The notes: generated from the letters alone by a model not told the origin. A DNA stretch of 64,000 nt from Tenrec ecaudatus (GCF_050624435.1 NC_134539.1:148529525-148593524), one strand, 5' to 3'. Shown: positions 47,818 to 59,164, counted from the stretch's first letter. Program-made: numbers and translations.

Positions 47818-47869
47818 GTATTTTCACAAACATGGAATCACCATTTTCTGAATAATATATTTAAAGTTT

Positions 47870-48320
47870 TTTTTTAAATTTTACTTCACAGCCACATGTA
47901 CGTACCCCAAAAGCCATAGATGGGTCAAGGACCTCAGTTTACCCGCCTCTTCTCTAGCCTATTGCTCCATCTTCCCTCCCTGGCCCTCATCCGTTCCCTG
48001 TAGTATGGAAGGCTTTGTTTTGTTTCATTTTTGGTGCCCCTCTTCTTTATAGTCATGGTCTCATATAATATTTGTCCTTTCGCTGTTGATTAAATTCCCT
48101 CTGTCTACTGTTCTCCTGGTGGATCCACGCCAGGAGGCACTTCTTGGTCTCATCACTGTCTTTCCGCGCTGCATAATCTTCCATTGAGTGTACGTACCAA
48201 TGTCTCTTTGTCCGTCCTTCTCTTAATGGGCCTTCAGGTTCCGCCTTCCTGCTCTTGAGCAAGGCGCAGCTGCAAGCACGGCTGTGAATATGCCTGCTCA
48301 CGCTCTGATTCAAGGAGGGA
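47870..48320 (-). mobile_element. L1 LINE fragment with ORF2 C-terminus
   Basis: A minus-strand, more ancient L1 piece: a T-rich stretch near 47868, a presumed 3' UTR, then ORF2 C-terminal coding sequence at 48053-48313. The only L1 piece here that retains coding sequence. Confidence 0.75.
48053..48313 (-). pseudogene. L1 ORF2 C-terminal remnant
   Basis: The minus-strand translation contains KRHWYVHSMEDYAARKDSDE and QQRKDKYYM, matching the mammalian L1 ORF2p C-terminal pattern (W-Y-Y-T/S-ME-Y-A-K....W....EKDKY-M). The open stretch of 86 codons is a short relic without RT or endonuclease domains. Confidence 0.8.
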
Positions 48321-48329
48321 GGGTAAGTT

Positions 48330-50135
48330 CGGCTATTAGGGGAGTTGAGAGGATGTTTAAACTGTTGAACACAAAATTAATGATGTGCAATGTCAAAATC
48401 CACCCCTTCCCAGTTCACAATCAAACATTCTCTTTTACTGCATAGCATCTTACAAGATATTTAAACCTCCTTTAAGGAATACTTATGTGCATAAACAAAC
48501 AAAACCCTGATGACCTAACTCTGAAAAATCAGACAGTGAAAATCCCAAACCCCGTGGAGTGAAATAGCCCAACCTCTTTTGAACCAGGTTTCCCTCCCTG
48601 AGCCCTGAGCTGACTTGAGGGCAGCTAAAAACAATGTGTCCTTTAAGGGCAAGCAAATGCGGAACCATCTTGCTCTACCTACAAGGTGCTTCTACAGATA
48701 AAATGAAGTTTTCAGGGTTCGGAGTGACCTTGAAAGGTAACCAGGGAGACTTGAAATTTCCTCTCTCTCACTCTCCCACCCTGATTCCTTAAGATTTCTG
48801 CTCTAACTCCTTTTTCAAATGTTTCCTTTCCCATGGAGCAGCTCTGGTGCTAAAAGCTTTGAAGAGAGACTTTGTTTTAGTCCATATTTCCTGTTTCCCT
48901 GGAGGCTTGGGCCCGTGGTGAGCAAGGGGAATGAAGGGAGTCAGCATCAGACTTATGATTAGTCTAATGGACCTTAAAGGCAGGTTTAATCTTTATTCCA
49001 ATCAAGGTAACTAAGTAGAATTATATTTATTTATATATATACATTTTTTTTCATGAGTTAAAAAAAAATCTTGCTGGCACCGGGAACATACAGATCCTCT
49101 TGGGATCACAAACATAATTCATTCTCACTCAGGCAACTGCTGAGCTCACTTCCTGGTTTCTGAGCGTATAGGTTATTGGAATCACTGGGGTTTTGTTAAA
49201 AATAGCCATGTAATAAATCTACCTATTATTTTAATTAAGATCATGGTGATGGCTTGCTTATGCAATTTTTTTCCCACCCTGATAGGGCAACAGGAAAAAA
49301 TCCCCAATGATGTCTATGTCAGAGAAAGTAGATTAGCGTCGCAAATCCCAGCTGTCTCCGTTGTATGGATAAGTAGGGGGAGGCACGATGACTTCTAGGG
49401 GAAAACAAGGCAGTACACCATTGCCTTTGAATGAATTCAAGCTTTTCTAAACTGTTGGGGAATACTAAACCAAAGGCAATCATTTAAAATCTTGTCTCTG
49501 AAAGGGGGAGTCCTTTTCCCCAACTATTTCTAGGTCAAACATGGGGGTTCTGGTCAAGTACTTACATTGATCTCCTTTAACTCTGAGGCTATTCTAAAAA
49601 TTGTGTTGAAGCAAACTCAAGCTAACATGTCCTATAAAGAAGGTAAAGAAGGCAGATGGTGAATGAGGGAGTGAAATAATTTTATTAAGGCACTAGGTTC
49701 CTTTCTCATAAGTAGGGAGTCAGTGGTAGCCTAATCTAAGCTCTGGGCCTGGAGCCAGGATCTGGAATCCAATCCCTGGGTTCCAGTTCTCCGTTGTAGA
49801 CTTAGGATTTGAGCAATGGCTAACCTGCTGAACTGGAGTTCTTCATCTGAAATGAGAAAGACTCAGGTCAACCTCACAGCCATGGTGTGACTTCCATTCA
49901 TCCATTCATTTAATATTTATTGAGCATCTAATTAAGAAAACCAAACTATTGCTCATCCATTAATTTGCTGTGTTGGGATGTTTTCTATTTTTCTATGATA
50001 TATGAAGCCTTGCCACCAGAATATCTAGTTCCAACATACAGATGGGTATCAGCAGAGCTTCTAAACTAAGACTAAGAAGAAAGGCGTGGCACACTCCATC
50101 CAGAAATTAGCCAGTGCAAAACCTATGGATCATAT
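48330..50135. other. unique sequence
   Basis: No exon or interspersed repeat recognised except a possible L2-like TTCATCCATTCATTTAATATTTATTGAGCATC near 49896-49928. An AT-rich low-complexity patch lies at 49019-49070. Confidence 0.5.
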
Positions 50136-50139
50136 CATA

Positions 50140-50245
50140 ACAGTGTCCAATATAGTGTTGAATCAGGCTGTTTCTTCTATTGTACATGAAGACACCATGA
50201 ATCAGAGCTGACTCAATGCCAACACATCACAATAATAAAATAATG
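50140..50245 (+). mobile_element. RTE LINE 3' tail
   Basis: CAGTGTCCAATATAGTGTTG, then CATGAATCAGAGCTGACTCA near 50196 and an AACACATCACAATAATAA terminus. About 105 bp. Confidence 0.6.
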
Positions 50246-50631
50246 GCAGGAAATTAAGATGTGCTGCATTATTTTTTTGTGTAGAAATCAGGATAATGGG
50301 CTACAATGTGGTTCAATTGTACCTAGATATTGATCTTTTCTGACTCCAGAGCAGCCAGAAAGCCAGGGAGCTTAGCTCGGGCCCAATTAGCATCATCTTC
50401 TGAACGCAGTCTTTTGTATAGCCTATCACCATGTTACTGGTTTTCTTATTCACAGAAGAGGTGTTGGAGCATAATGGATACATATACAACTTCATCATGG
50501 CAATATTAAAGCTAAAGAAACTTCAGCATATAGAACGTAACTAAATTGGCTTACATTGCAAAGTAGGTAAGACTTCTAATGGTATCTGATCAAGCCTATG
50601 TTCTGATGAAACAATCTACAGTATAAATATA

Positions 50632-50795
50632 AGGAGCCCTGGTGGAGGAATGTGTTACTTCAAGATCAGTAGTTCCAAACCACCAGCTGCTCCACAGGAA
50701 AAAGTTTAGACATCCTCCTCCTGTCAATTGTTATGCTCTCAGAAAGCCTCAAGGCCAGTTCTCATCGACCCTATAGGGCAGTGACTTGTTTATTA
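50632..50795 (+). mobile_element. AfroSINE
   Basis: Head AGGAGCCCTGGTGGAGGAAT, CCAAACCACCAGCTGCTCC near 50676, tail CATCGACCCTATAGGGCAGT near 50763. Confidence 0.8.
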
Positions 50796-50799
50796 ATGC

Positions 50800-51360
50800 A
50801 GATATAATCAGGATTATTGTTTATCAAATCGCTCCACTTCCTCCTACTCAAGGCACAGGACAGGATGCACTTCCTTGCCCCCATGTCCAGTAGCATACTG
50901 TAGCCACTTACAAGTGCACATGGGGACATGGGCCAATTCTTCAAGAGCCTTCTTTCCCATCCCAGCAGTCGCTATTGGACCCCACGATAAGATGGCACCT
51001 CTGCCAACCTCATTGTCACGATACCAAACCACAGCAAGTGTGTTTTCCTTGGGCAGTATATTCAATGTGAGCAAAATAAACACTTTGGCTGTTGAAAGGA
51101 ACTGAGAGTCATGGGATGTTTGTGACTTCACTATCACCTAACCTTTCCTGAAACAATTCCTTGCTCTCTCCGCTTGTGTGTTTGCTGGGTGGACACAGGC
51201 ATTCATGCAATGATGCTAAGGGGTCCCTGGAAAGCAGTGACACCCCCAGAAGGAAGAATCCAGACTTCCTGGCTCCTTGGTCAACTGTCAGCTAGCTGTG
51301 AAAAGGCTGGACTGGACTTTCTGCTGAGCATTAGTGTTAGTGCTGTTGAAAATGTCATTG
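50800..51360. other. unique sequence
   Basis: Opposed frames at 50844-51137 have no recognised family. Confidence 0.5.
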
Positions 51361-51367
51361 TTGTTCT

Positions 51368-51640
51368 GAATTGCCATAGACTCAGCCAACACTCATGGTG
51401 ATCCTATGTACAGCCATCACACTATGGTGATCTGTAGGGTTTTTAGAGCCTGATGGTTGGAAATAGCTTATTGCCCCTTCTTCATAATTTGCCTTCATCT
51501 GGAAACTCTGCTGAAACCTGTGCAGCCTCATAGAAGTACGTATGGTGAGGGAGCATAAGGTGAATTGGACTGATATTGCCCCTGATTCTCCCATATTGAA
51601 GGTAAGCATTCCACCTCTGAACCAGCAAGGATTTCTTGGC
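51368..51640 (-). mobile_element. SINE, AfroSINE-like divergent copy
   Basis: Minus strand: ATTGCCATAGACTCAGCCAA then ACTCATGGTGATCCTATGTA near 51391 matches the AfroSINE tail pattern. The body is longer and diverged compared with other copies, so the subfamily is uncertain. Confidence 0.5.
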
Positions 51641-51644
51641 TCCT

Positions 51645-52505
51645 GGTAATTACCTCTTGGGCGAGATGTAAGTGTGCCCAGAACTAACATGCTAGCATAC
51701 AATTTGGGGTTTTTATGCTCACGAAGAAACAATTGGATGGGCCATTTATTAAAACTATTGGTAAACCATGGAAGAATTGGAATTATCTAAGGACAAACAA
51801 TAGCAACCTACGTTAAGAATTTTAAGTGGGCATTATCCACCGTGTTGAAGATTATTAGCAGAGAGAGAAAAGCTCTCTGCTCTCAACTGAAATCAATCAT
51901 TCCGTCACATGTCTCCTAGGTAGAGGGCTGAGATGTCTCCATCCCCGCATCTCCTCCCTCTTCATTCTTAAGCAGGATTTCAAACCCGAATGAACAGGTT
52001 CGAAGCCCTATTCATAACCTCTAATAGAGAGCTGCAGAGAATATTAATATGAAGTTATTTTTAGGGAGAGCTCATTTAACAGTTTTTAGCATGACATTAG
52101 GGCTTATTGTTGAAACCAAGGAATCAGATTTAGATTGATCAAAATTCTCTCACTCTCAATGTGTCAACTCTTGACGGGCTCTGCTTCAGTTCTGCACATT
52201 CCACGCTGAAATGCTGAAGCAAGCGTTGGCTCAAAGCTTGTGAGTAAATGTAATTTTCGTGTGTCTTTTTAAAGCAATGGCTGACTAGTTTTCAGCCACC
52301 AAGATGCCCCACTTCCTTGTTCAGTTCTAGGGATAAGGATCAGGAAACATGTCCAGAAGCCCAGCCCTTTCATTGTCTGAGCTGCCGAGCATCACCTCAT
52401 CCAAGGTCAGGATATACCAGCATGTTTCTCATACTATGACAGTGCATGGACATGGTGGCCAGTGGCACTTACTTTTGACCAACTTCAGTGCTGGATGGTG
52501 CTTTG
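51645..52505. other. unique sequence, conserved look at 51830-52300
   Basis: Repeat-free with balanced composition. Includes the palindrome GAGAAAAGCTCTCTGCTCTC near 51868. Candidate conserved noncoding sequence only. Confidence 0.4.
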
Positions 52506-52509
52506 TGTG

Positions 52510-52675
52510 ACCTCATGGCATCATGGTTATGCACTAGGCTTCTAACTGCAAGGTCTGCAGTTCGAAACCATCCCTTGTCCTCAGGAGAAAGATGGCCCTG
52601 TCCTGAAGGGTCGCTATCAGTCAGAATGGACTCAATGGTAATGTGTTTAGTTTGTTGTTGTTGTTGTTTTGTCTG
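52510..52675 (+). mobile_element. AfroSINE
   Basis: CTCATGGCATCATGGTTATGC head, AAGGTCTGCAGTTCGAAACC near 52551, tail GGTCGCTATCAGTCAGAATG near 52609 and a (GTT)n terminus near 52650. The middle is shortened. Confidence 0.8.
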
Positions 52676-52749
52676 ACCTCTCAGTTCACTCCTCCACTTG
52701 CCCAACTTTTTCCACCACCTTCTTTTTACAGGGGTTGATTCTCTTTTAA

Positions 52750-52985
52750 ATCATTTTATTAGGGGCCCATACAACTCTTATCACAATCCACCCATACATC
52801 AATTGTGTAAAGCACATTTGTGCATTTATTTCCCTCATCATTCTCGAAACATTTGCTCTCATATAAGCCCCTGGCATCAGCTCTTCATTTTTCCCTTCCC
52901 TCCCACCTCCTCACGAACCCTTGATACTTTATAAATTAGTATTTTGTTATATCTTGCCCTCTCCGATGTCTCCCTTGTCTACCAA
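52750..52985 (-). mobile_element. L1 LINE 3' UTR
   Basis: AAATCATTTTATTAGGGGCC (about 52748), GCATTTATTTCCCTCATCAT near 52823, polypyrimidine block near 52890-52912, TTTATAAATTAGTATTTTGT near 52929. Confidence 0.8.
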
Positions 52986-52989
52986 AAGC

Positions 52990-53830
52990 CATCTCAGTAT
53001 TTGCTAGTGGAATGTTACCTGTGATACAGACAACTGAGGGGTTCCTGTTGCTTTTCATGGAGTCATCCCCACCAGAGAGACCCAGCAAGACACAGTAGCA
53101 CTACCCACAATGTCTATCTGGGCACATTCCCAGATCTCTCCTCCCCTGAAGCCACTGGTACGCTCTGACCTCCTGATCTTTCAGTTGGCCTCCCATGCCT
53201 TCAGCATCGTGCCACCAGCCTTCCTAATAGACAATGGGTCAAACTCAACTGTACGAGCACCAATTGCTATTCCAGAAGATGCACTGATGAGTGACAGAGG
53301 TAAATGCTTGTTCTGGAATGGAAGTTTCTTCATCTCAATTCAAAATTTCTGTGTCTACATACCAGAGTTAATACCAATAAACCAGGATTTATAGCCAAGC
53401 AGCCACTTATTTATTAAGCTCTCTATTTAAGTAATTGAAACCTTATTGATCACAATTGTCCAATTTCATTGTTCATGGGTCTGTCACAGTGCATTGGCAA
53501 GTGACTTGATGGCAAATATCAAGGACATCTCAGTATATGGAAGAAAATTAATCAATTGATTAATGTAATGTAGCCTGGGGCTACCAGAAACCACTGGGCT
53601 CAAAAACAAGGCAGCATCTCATTATTATTCTTTAAATAAACAGGCACGCACACACACATACAATGCACTCATAGATGTTGGTGAGTATCATTTTTATGTA
53701 GATCTGTATTTTGTCTTCACGTCACTCCATATTGACAAATCTATATAAACTATATGTAAAGGCATTTTAAAATATCTTTCAAAATTCCTCTTCACCATGA
53801 GAGCCATAATGTGTGTATTTGCACACATAC
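52990..53830. other. unique sequence
   Basis: Nothing recognised except a short CA run near 53645-53660. Confidence 0.5.
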
Positions 53831-53832
53831 AA

Positions 53833-53912
53833 AAGGTGGCTTCAAAAAGCTCTTAGAATATTTTTCATTGTTTTTTAATTCTATTTTTCCAGGAATGTTT
53901 TAATGCCATCTT
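53833..53912. mobile_element. 80-bp MITE, second copy
   Basis: AAGGTGGCTTCAAAAAGC at the left and TTTTAATGCCATCTTC at the right are imperfect inverted termini related to the copy at 5161-5240. The interior is AT-rich. Confidence 0.55.
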
Positions 53913-53914
53913 CA

Positions 53915-54285
53915 AAAATTACCTGGTAAAAATGGAATTAAATGATATCCATTATTGTTTGTGTGTGTGTGTGCGTCTGTGTATCTTCCATCTACCCTTT
54001 AATGTTGCACAATGGTAGCTCTTAGAATTACAGCTCTTTAAGCCTGAATGGGTGGTTAATTCAAAGAATAAATCCATTTTATTCAAGTATCAATTACTTG
54101 CATTTTTTGAAAATTGCAGCTGGGGCAGTTTTCATATAAAACAAAAATCGTGGTGACTGTGATATGAGATGGAAGGCATTTGAAATCTTTTCACATAAAA
54201 TAATAGCTCATTGAATGGTCAGCCATATAGACAAACTTTTCCCACTAAAGACCTCTCTTCGGAGTATGAAGAATGGCAATGCTCG
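53915..54285. other. unique sequence with a short (GT)n
   Basis: GT repeat at 53958-53974, nothing else. Confidence 0.5.
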
Positions 54286-54289
54286 TTAG

Positions 54290-54465
54290 TATATATCATG
54301 GGTCATTTGCTGGTATAAATGCCTTATAGGATTCATTTCAACGAGTCCTGCAACAATTCCAGGAGGACGCTTTCACCGTTGCCATCCCTGTTTACTGCCA
54401 TGGAAGCACAGAGCTAATGCCAGCGAACCAAGATTTACACCCACGCAGCCTCTTATTTATCAAGC
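54290..54465 (+). mobile_element. MIR SINE
   Basis: ATTCATTTCAACGAGTCCTGC near 54331 (the CTCATTTAATCCTC equivalent), TTTACTGCCATGGAAGCACAGAG near 54391 and CCAAGATTTACACCCACGCAG near 54429 give the MIR order. Confidence 0.65.
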
Positions 54466-54559
54466 TGGTATTGATTCTGTTCAACATATGCGTTTCTAGG
54501 AATCCTTGAGTAGCGAACAAACCAACAAACAAGTATCCCACTAAATCAATATTAGTTAT

Positions 54560-54775
54560 ACTTCATAAGCAGTCAAGCAATGGTTAAGCGCTTGGCTGCT
54601 AACCAAATGGTTGGGAGTTTGAACCCCCTAGTTATTCTACAGGGTGAAATTATGGCTGTCGGCTTCGCTGAAGAGTGACAACCTGGGAAACCCAATGGGG
54701 CAGTTGGACTCTGTCCTATAAAATGATTATGAATGGGAATCTACCTGCCAGCAACTGTCTCCCTTGTGCCCCCCC
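54560..54775 (+). mobile_element. AfroSINE
   Basis: CAATGGTTAAGCGCTTGGCTG head (about 54578), ATGGTTGGGAGTTTGAACCC B-box region, CTGGGAAACCCAATGGGGC near 54692, tail GATTATGAATGGGAATCTAC. Confidence 0.85.
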
Positions 54776-54777
54776 CA

Positions 54778-54810
54778 GGCCACACACACATGCACACACA
54801 CACACACAGA
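54778..54810. repeat. (CA)n microsatellite at SINE end
   Basis: CACACACACATGCACACACAC directly follows the SINE. Confidence 0.9.
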
Positions 54811-54814
54811 TTTG

Positions 54815-57475
54815 TATACTTAAGAAATTATTTTCATGTATGTAAGTGTCTCAGTCATTGTTAGGATAGACAGAATTCTAGAGGGAATTAATGTAGAATT
54901 TGTGTTAGGATTAATTTGTTGAATTATCTAGCATTGCTGTGGGTGCAGAGTAACAGCTGAATATAGGGTCTTCGAGATTGGGAATGGCTAAAGGGGAGGA
55001 AGAGATGGGTCTTAGAATAAGTGGAGGATTCTGGAATGCAGGAACCTAAAGGGAGAGCCACAGAAATGAGCAAGTTGGAGAAGCTAAAAGTTAGTGAATG
55101 GCTTATGACTCAGGAATGGGTTTAGGGAGCTAGGGAAAGGGACATGATAGCAAGAAACTCATCGCGGCAACTATGGATTGTTTTCTCCCAGATGGTTTTG
55201 CTTTTTCTATGTGACACATAGCACAGTGAGAGTGGGACAGTACACTGTGAATATTTAGGAAGATACAAGTCTCTTCTAAACTAACCTTAAAGTCATAGAT
55301 TATTCATCCTACAAAACTGTTCGAATAATTTGTTCTGCCAAGAAGAGAGAAGTTGGATGCAGGAGTGCCTTATCGGTTGGATAACAGGTCATCTATTGAA
55401 ATGAACTTTGTTTCTCACTAAAAGTCACAATGCAATTTCTGTTGTTCTTCCTACACCTCCCTGCATGTCCTCATTAACTTATGCTCTATTAGGGACTAAA
55501 AAACTTACAAAATATTCATCTCAGAACAGATCACCCTTTTGGCCATCAGTTGTTTTAGTGTGTGTGAACCGTTAGTCATATGCACCGCCTACAACATCAC
55601 AGCAAGTAATTGGCTGATGTGAGCATTCTCAGACATTCGATGTTATGATTTATAAAGATACTGATCACACAAGCCAATGGTCATGAAAACACAGTAGTCT
55701 GAACAGGACTGCCCGTCATCTCTTTGGATTCTGATCCTAGACAAATCACACAATACATTTTTCATTGATTTAATTTTTCAACACTTTGGATTCTTTGCGG
55801 GGGCTTGTTTTGGGGGCAGGGAGATCCAAAGTCTGGTTTGGTCTCCCGTTTAGCCAAGAAAGCCAAAGAAGAATTTTCTATAGTCAATTTCAATAGCCCA
55901 TGGTTTAGGCAGCATTATCAAGTTCCACTTTCACTTTCTCCAAAACATTTTGATGATTGAGCAAGCCCTTCGCTGCTGACTAGTTTCGCAAAGAGAACAC
56001 TCTTCTCGAAGGCCAATTACAATGTTTATGTAAATGGCTTCTGCGTTTGGCAGATCTCTCCCCAGAGACAGGACCTCTTCCTGTTATTATTTTGCCAAAT
56101 TGTACTTGACTCTCTGATCTCTTTCATTACAGAAACAAAATGCCTCTCTGCCGAAATCTGGCATGTCAGAGCTTGACAATTCTCAATTACCTTTCAAAAA
56201 GGGGGAAGGTTTCAGCCTAGCTTCCTGTTTAAAAGAAAAAGTAAGTTGTTCTAATCTCTTGGCTGACAGAAAGAGCAGAGCTCCTGTTCAGAGTGACGCA
56301 TGATAGCAGAGGGGACGCCTCCCTCCTCCCCCTGCGCATTAAAAAAAGCATCATGAACTCAGCCATGTTCTCACTCTTCAAAAGGATCAACCCATTCTGG
56401 GGAAAGGAAGGGTTCTGCTTAAGTCCCTGCATGGAATGGGGAACAATGGTTTTCATCACGTCATTAGAATGATATTACAGTATATGTACCTGTCGTTGTC
56501 TTCCAATTCATTTCCACCTAACCAGGTAGCTTGGGAATAAAACTACATCCTGGATTATGTTTGGGCTACATCAGTCACCGTGCTCGGTGCTCAGGTCTCT
56601 GGGACAGAAATGCAGACAGGTGGCAAACAGTGAAAAACCCCAGCCCCCAGGGTGTTGACAGCTGGTTTGCCAGGTAGCTCTGTTCTTTCTCCTACTCCTG
56701 GGAAGGGATACACTGGTTCAGCAGACTTCCAGTAAGTCTGGAATAGGTGAGTATGGTGATCCTGGCAGGTAACCACAGCAGCATTAAAGGCCTATGCAAA
56801 TAGGAATCATTTTTCCCCTTGTTGCTAAGAGCTAAGTGTGTTGATCTCAACCTTCGATCTAAGGGCTGGGTGTGGCAAATACAGAAGATCTTTCCATTGT
56901 AATGCCAACCTGGCCTCACTTTAATTCAGAGGGATAGTGCCTACAATTCCAAGGACTATGCCATCAGAATACGGTATCTGAAATTCAGGTTAGATTTGCT
57001 GGGCACCTGCTGTCTGTCTGGTGTTAGGTTAGAGCTGAGAGACACGTAACCAGTTCACTTAGACATTCTCAGCTCTCATAGGTCTTCACGGATGTCCCTT
57101 CTGAAGCCTACTGGATCTGACTTTGAGACTGGAAAGCAAAAGGCACAGTCTGTTTGGTGCACAGCGATGGTTTTCAACAGGTTGCCAGGAACATTTTGCT
57201 CACCACTGGAGGAGGCACGAAGCAATGCCTGGAGACATATTTGGCTTTCACACTTGGTTTATGTGTTTGTTGGTGCTACTGTTGTAATCCATTAGGGAGA
57301 AGTCAGGGATACTGCTCATCAGTCAACAATGCCCTAGGACAACCTTCACAATAATGACCATCATCATCTGGCCTCAAGTATTAGAAGGATAGAGGTTAAG
57401 AAAACCTGTAATAAAACAATTCTATGAACAGGGGGCTTAAAAATAACATTGCCAAGAATGAGAGTAGAGATTCCA
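54815..57475. other. unique sequence
   Basis: No interspersed repeat or exon recognised over 2.6 kb. 55960-56460 is repeat-free with balanced composition. Short open frames only. Confidence 0.5.
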
Positions 57476-57477
57476 GG

Positions 57478-57855
57478 AGGATTAGGGGAGGGGAGGGGGA
57501 AGAAGGGGGAATTGATCACAAGGATCAACGTATAATCCCCTTCCAGGGGGACGAACAACAGAAAAGTGGTGAGGGATATTGGAGGATGATGTAAAATATG
57601 AAAATCATAATCTGAAACTTATCAAAGGTTCATGAAGGAGGATGGGGAGGGGAGGGAGCTGGAAGAAATGGGGAGTGGATATCAGGAGCTCAGGTGGGAA
57701 GAGAATACTTTGAAAATGATGATGGCGGTACATGTACAAATGTGCTTGATACCCTGAATGAACATGTGGATTGTGATAAGAGATGTAAGAGCCCCCAATA
57801 ACAGTATTTAGAAAACATAAAAATAAGATAATAAAACAAAACTTAAAAACAAAAC
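57478..57855 (+). mobile_element. L1 LINE 3' UTR (sense)
   Basis: Polypurine tract GGGGAGGGGAGGGGGAAG near 57486, GACGAACAACAGAAAAGTGG near 57550, second purine block near 57640, GTGCTTGATACCCTGAATGA near 57743, terminal AGAGCCCCCAATAACAG near 57789 and an A-rich tail to 57855. It gives the sense reading of the minus-strand L1 ends elsewhere. Confidence 0.8.
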
Positions 57856-57857
57856 AC

Positions 57858-58165
57858 AATTGTGATGACGGCACCGGACAGTGTTTGATGTTGTTGTATG
57901 TAGGCTCACTATGGGTTAGCGCCACGGTTTTCAAACTTCCTCATGCTGCGACCCTCTCATACAGTTCCTCATGTGGTGGTGACCCCCAAACCATAACATT
58001 ACTTCCGTTGCTACTTCATCACTGTCACTTTACTGTTATGAATCGGGCGACCCCTGTGAAAGGGTCATTCGATGCCCAAAGGGGTCGCAACCCACAGGTT
58101 GAGAACAGCTGGGTTAGAGTCTAACCATAGTGACACCTAATAACAATAAACACATGAAATGTGAG
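57858..58165 (+). mobile_element. RTE LINE 3' tail, split by SPIN
   Basis: AATTGTGATGACGGCACCGG then CAGTGTTTGATGTTGTTG, GCTCACTATGGGTTAG; after the SPIN element it resumes at GTTAGAGTCTAACC and ends GACACCTAATAACAATAAAC. It directly follows the A-rich L1 tail. Confidence 0.75.
57922..58111 (-). mobile_element. SPIN-type hAT nonautonomous transposon
   Basis: 190 bp. Read on minus: CAGCTGTTCTCAACCTGTGG, GGGTCGCAA.. block, CGATTCATAACAGTA, GGGGGTCACCACCAC. The inverted terminus on the plus side is CCACGGTTTTCAAAC. Flanked by GGTTAGCG (57914-57921) and GGTTAGAG (58112-58119), an 8-bp duplication with one mismatch. No transposase, so it was moved in trans. Confidence 0.9.
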
Positions 58166-58264
58166 AGTGAGGTTGAAAAGAATTCCTAACATTTCTCCAA
58201 ATAAGATTTTTTTAAATCTTACATTGATCTTGACTAGAAAACCAAAGAAACACAAAGCAACCAA

Positions 58265-58450
58265 ACAAATTCACTGCTTTCCATTTGATTCTGACTCATG
58301 GTGACCCTGCAGGGCAGGCTTGAACTGCCACTCTGACTCCCTTTGCCTGTGACTCTATGGGAACAGAAAGTACCAGGTCTTTCTCATCAGGTGTGGTTCT
58401 TGGTCTCAAACAGATGACTCTGAGGTTAGTAGCCCCATATAAAACCAACA
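58265..58450 (-). mobile_element. AfroSINE, diverged
   Basis: Minus strand: tail TTTGATTCTGACTCATGGTG near 58285, body GTGACTCTATGGGAACAGAA near 58349, decayed head near 58430. Confidence 0.7.
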
Positions 58451-58624
58451 TGCCAACAGAGCTCAGACCTTGACTAAAGAAAATGCCAAATATGGGCAGG
58501 GAGACTGAAAATCAAAACTGAAATGACACATCTCAAGAGCTATGCTCTCCGCTTTTAAGATCCACCACTTTCCCAAAAGAAACAGAGTCACCAATGAGTC
58601 CTTAAAAGGATCATGAGAGCAACT

Positions 58625-58692
58625 AACCGGTGGACACTTACTGCTTCACATGAACATCACAATCACCCTGTTGAGGTGGGAACTATTCCCTA
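58625..58692 (+). mobile_element. MIR fragment
   Basis: CATGAACATCACAATCACCCTGTTGAGGTGGGAACTATT-like core (58648-58687), cut by the SINE that follows. Confidence 0.5.
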
Positions 58693-58693
58693 A

Positions 58694-59035
58694 GAAGCCC
58701 TGGAGGTCCAAAGTGCAGTGGTTTTGTAACTCACCAGATAGTCTGCATTAGAAAAGGCCTGTTAACCTGCTCCTATGAAGACGGGCAGCCTTTTAAACCC
58801 TAAGGCAGTGGTTCTCAACCTGTTGGTGGAACGACCCTTTCACACGGGTTGCCCAATTCATAACAGTAGCAAAGTTACAGTTATGAAGTAGCAACGGAAA
58901 TAATTTTATGGTTGGGCGTCCACATAACATGAGGGGCTGTATGAAAGGGTCGAGGTATTAGGAAGGTTGAGAACCACTGCCCTAAGGGGCTATTCTATTT
59001 TGTCCTATGGCATTTCCCTGAGTAGCAGTGGGCAT
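58694..59035 (+). mobile_element. AfroSINE split by SPIN
   Basis: Head AAGCCCTGGAGGTCCAAAGT, body to CTTTTAAACCCTAAGG (58805). After the SPIN insertion the SINE resumes at CTAAGGGGCTATTCTATTTTG (58983) and tapers out by about 59035. Confidence 0.8.
58806..58979 (+). mobile_element. SPIN-type hAT nonautonomous transposon, perfect target duplication
   Basis: 174 bp starting CAGTGGTTCTCAACCTG and ending GGTTGAGAACCACTG (15-bp inverted termini). The interior has ACGACCCTTTCACACGGG and AACAGTAGCAAAGTTACAG. Flanked by perfect 8-bp CCCTAAGG (58798-58805 and 58980-58987). It sits inside an AfroSINE. Established family: SPIN, a hAT group horizontally spread among tetrapods. Confidence 0.95.
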
Positions 59036-59049
59036 ACTGGTTCACAACA

Positions 59050-59160
59050 ATAAATAAGGAAACCGAGGCTGGAGTTGTTAATTGGGGTTTCCATAATCAC
59101 TCTAAGCGGTAGTCTTGATGTAAAGACATGTGGTATGATTCCAGGGTCTGGCTTGCCAAT
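59050..59160 (+). mobile_element. MIR SINE fragment
   Basis: AATAAGGAAACCGAGGCTGG near 59052 and ATGATTCCAGGGTCTGGCTTGCC near 59135 flank a decayed middle. Confidence 0.55.
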
Positions 59161-59164
59161 TCTA

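Noticed and set aside
58798..58987. Reading the SPIN hairpin as a terminator or RNA gene
   Set aside because: Hairpin-forming termini and duplicated flanks are fully explained by a DNA transposon.
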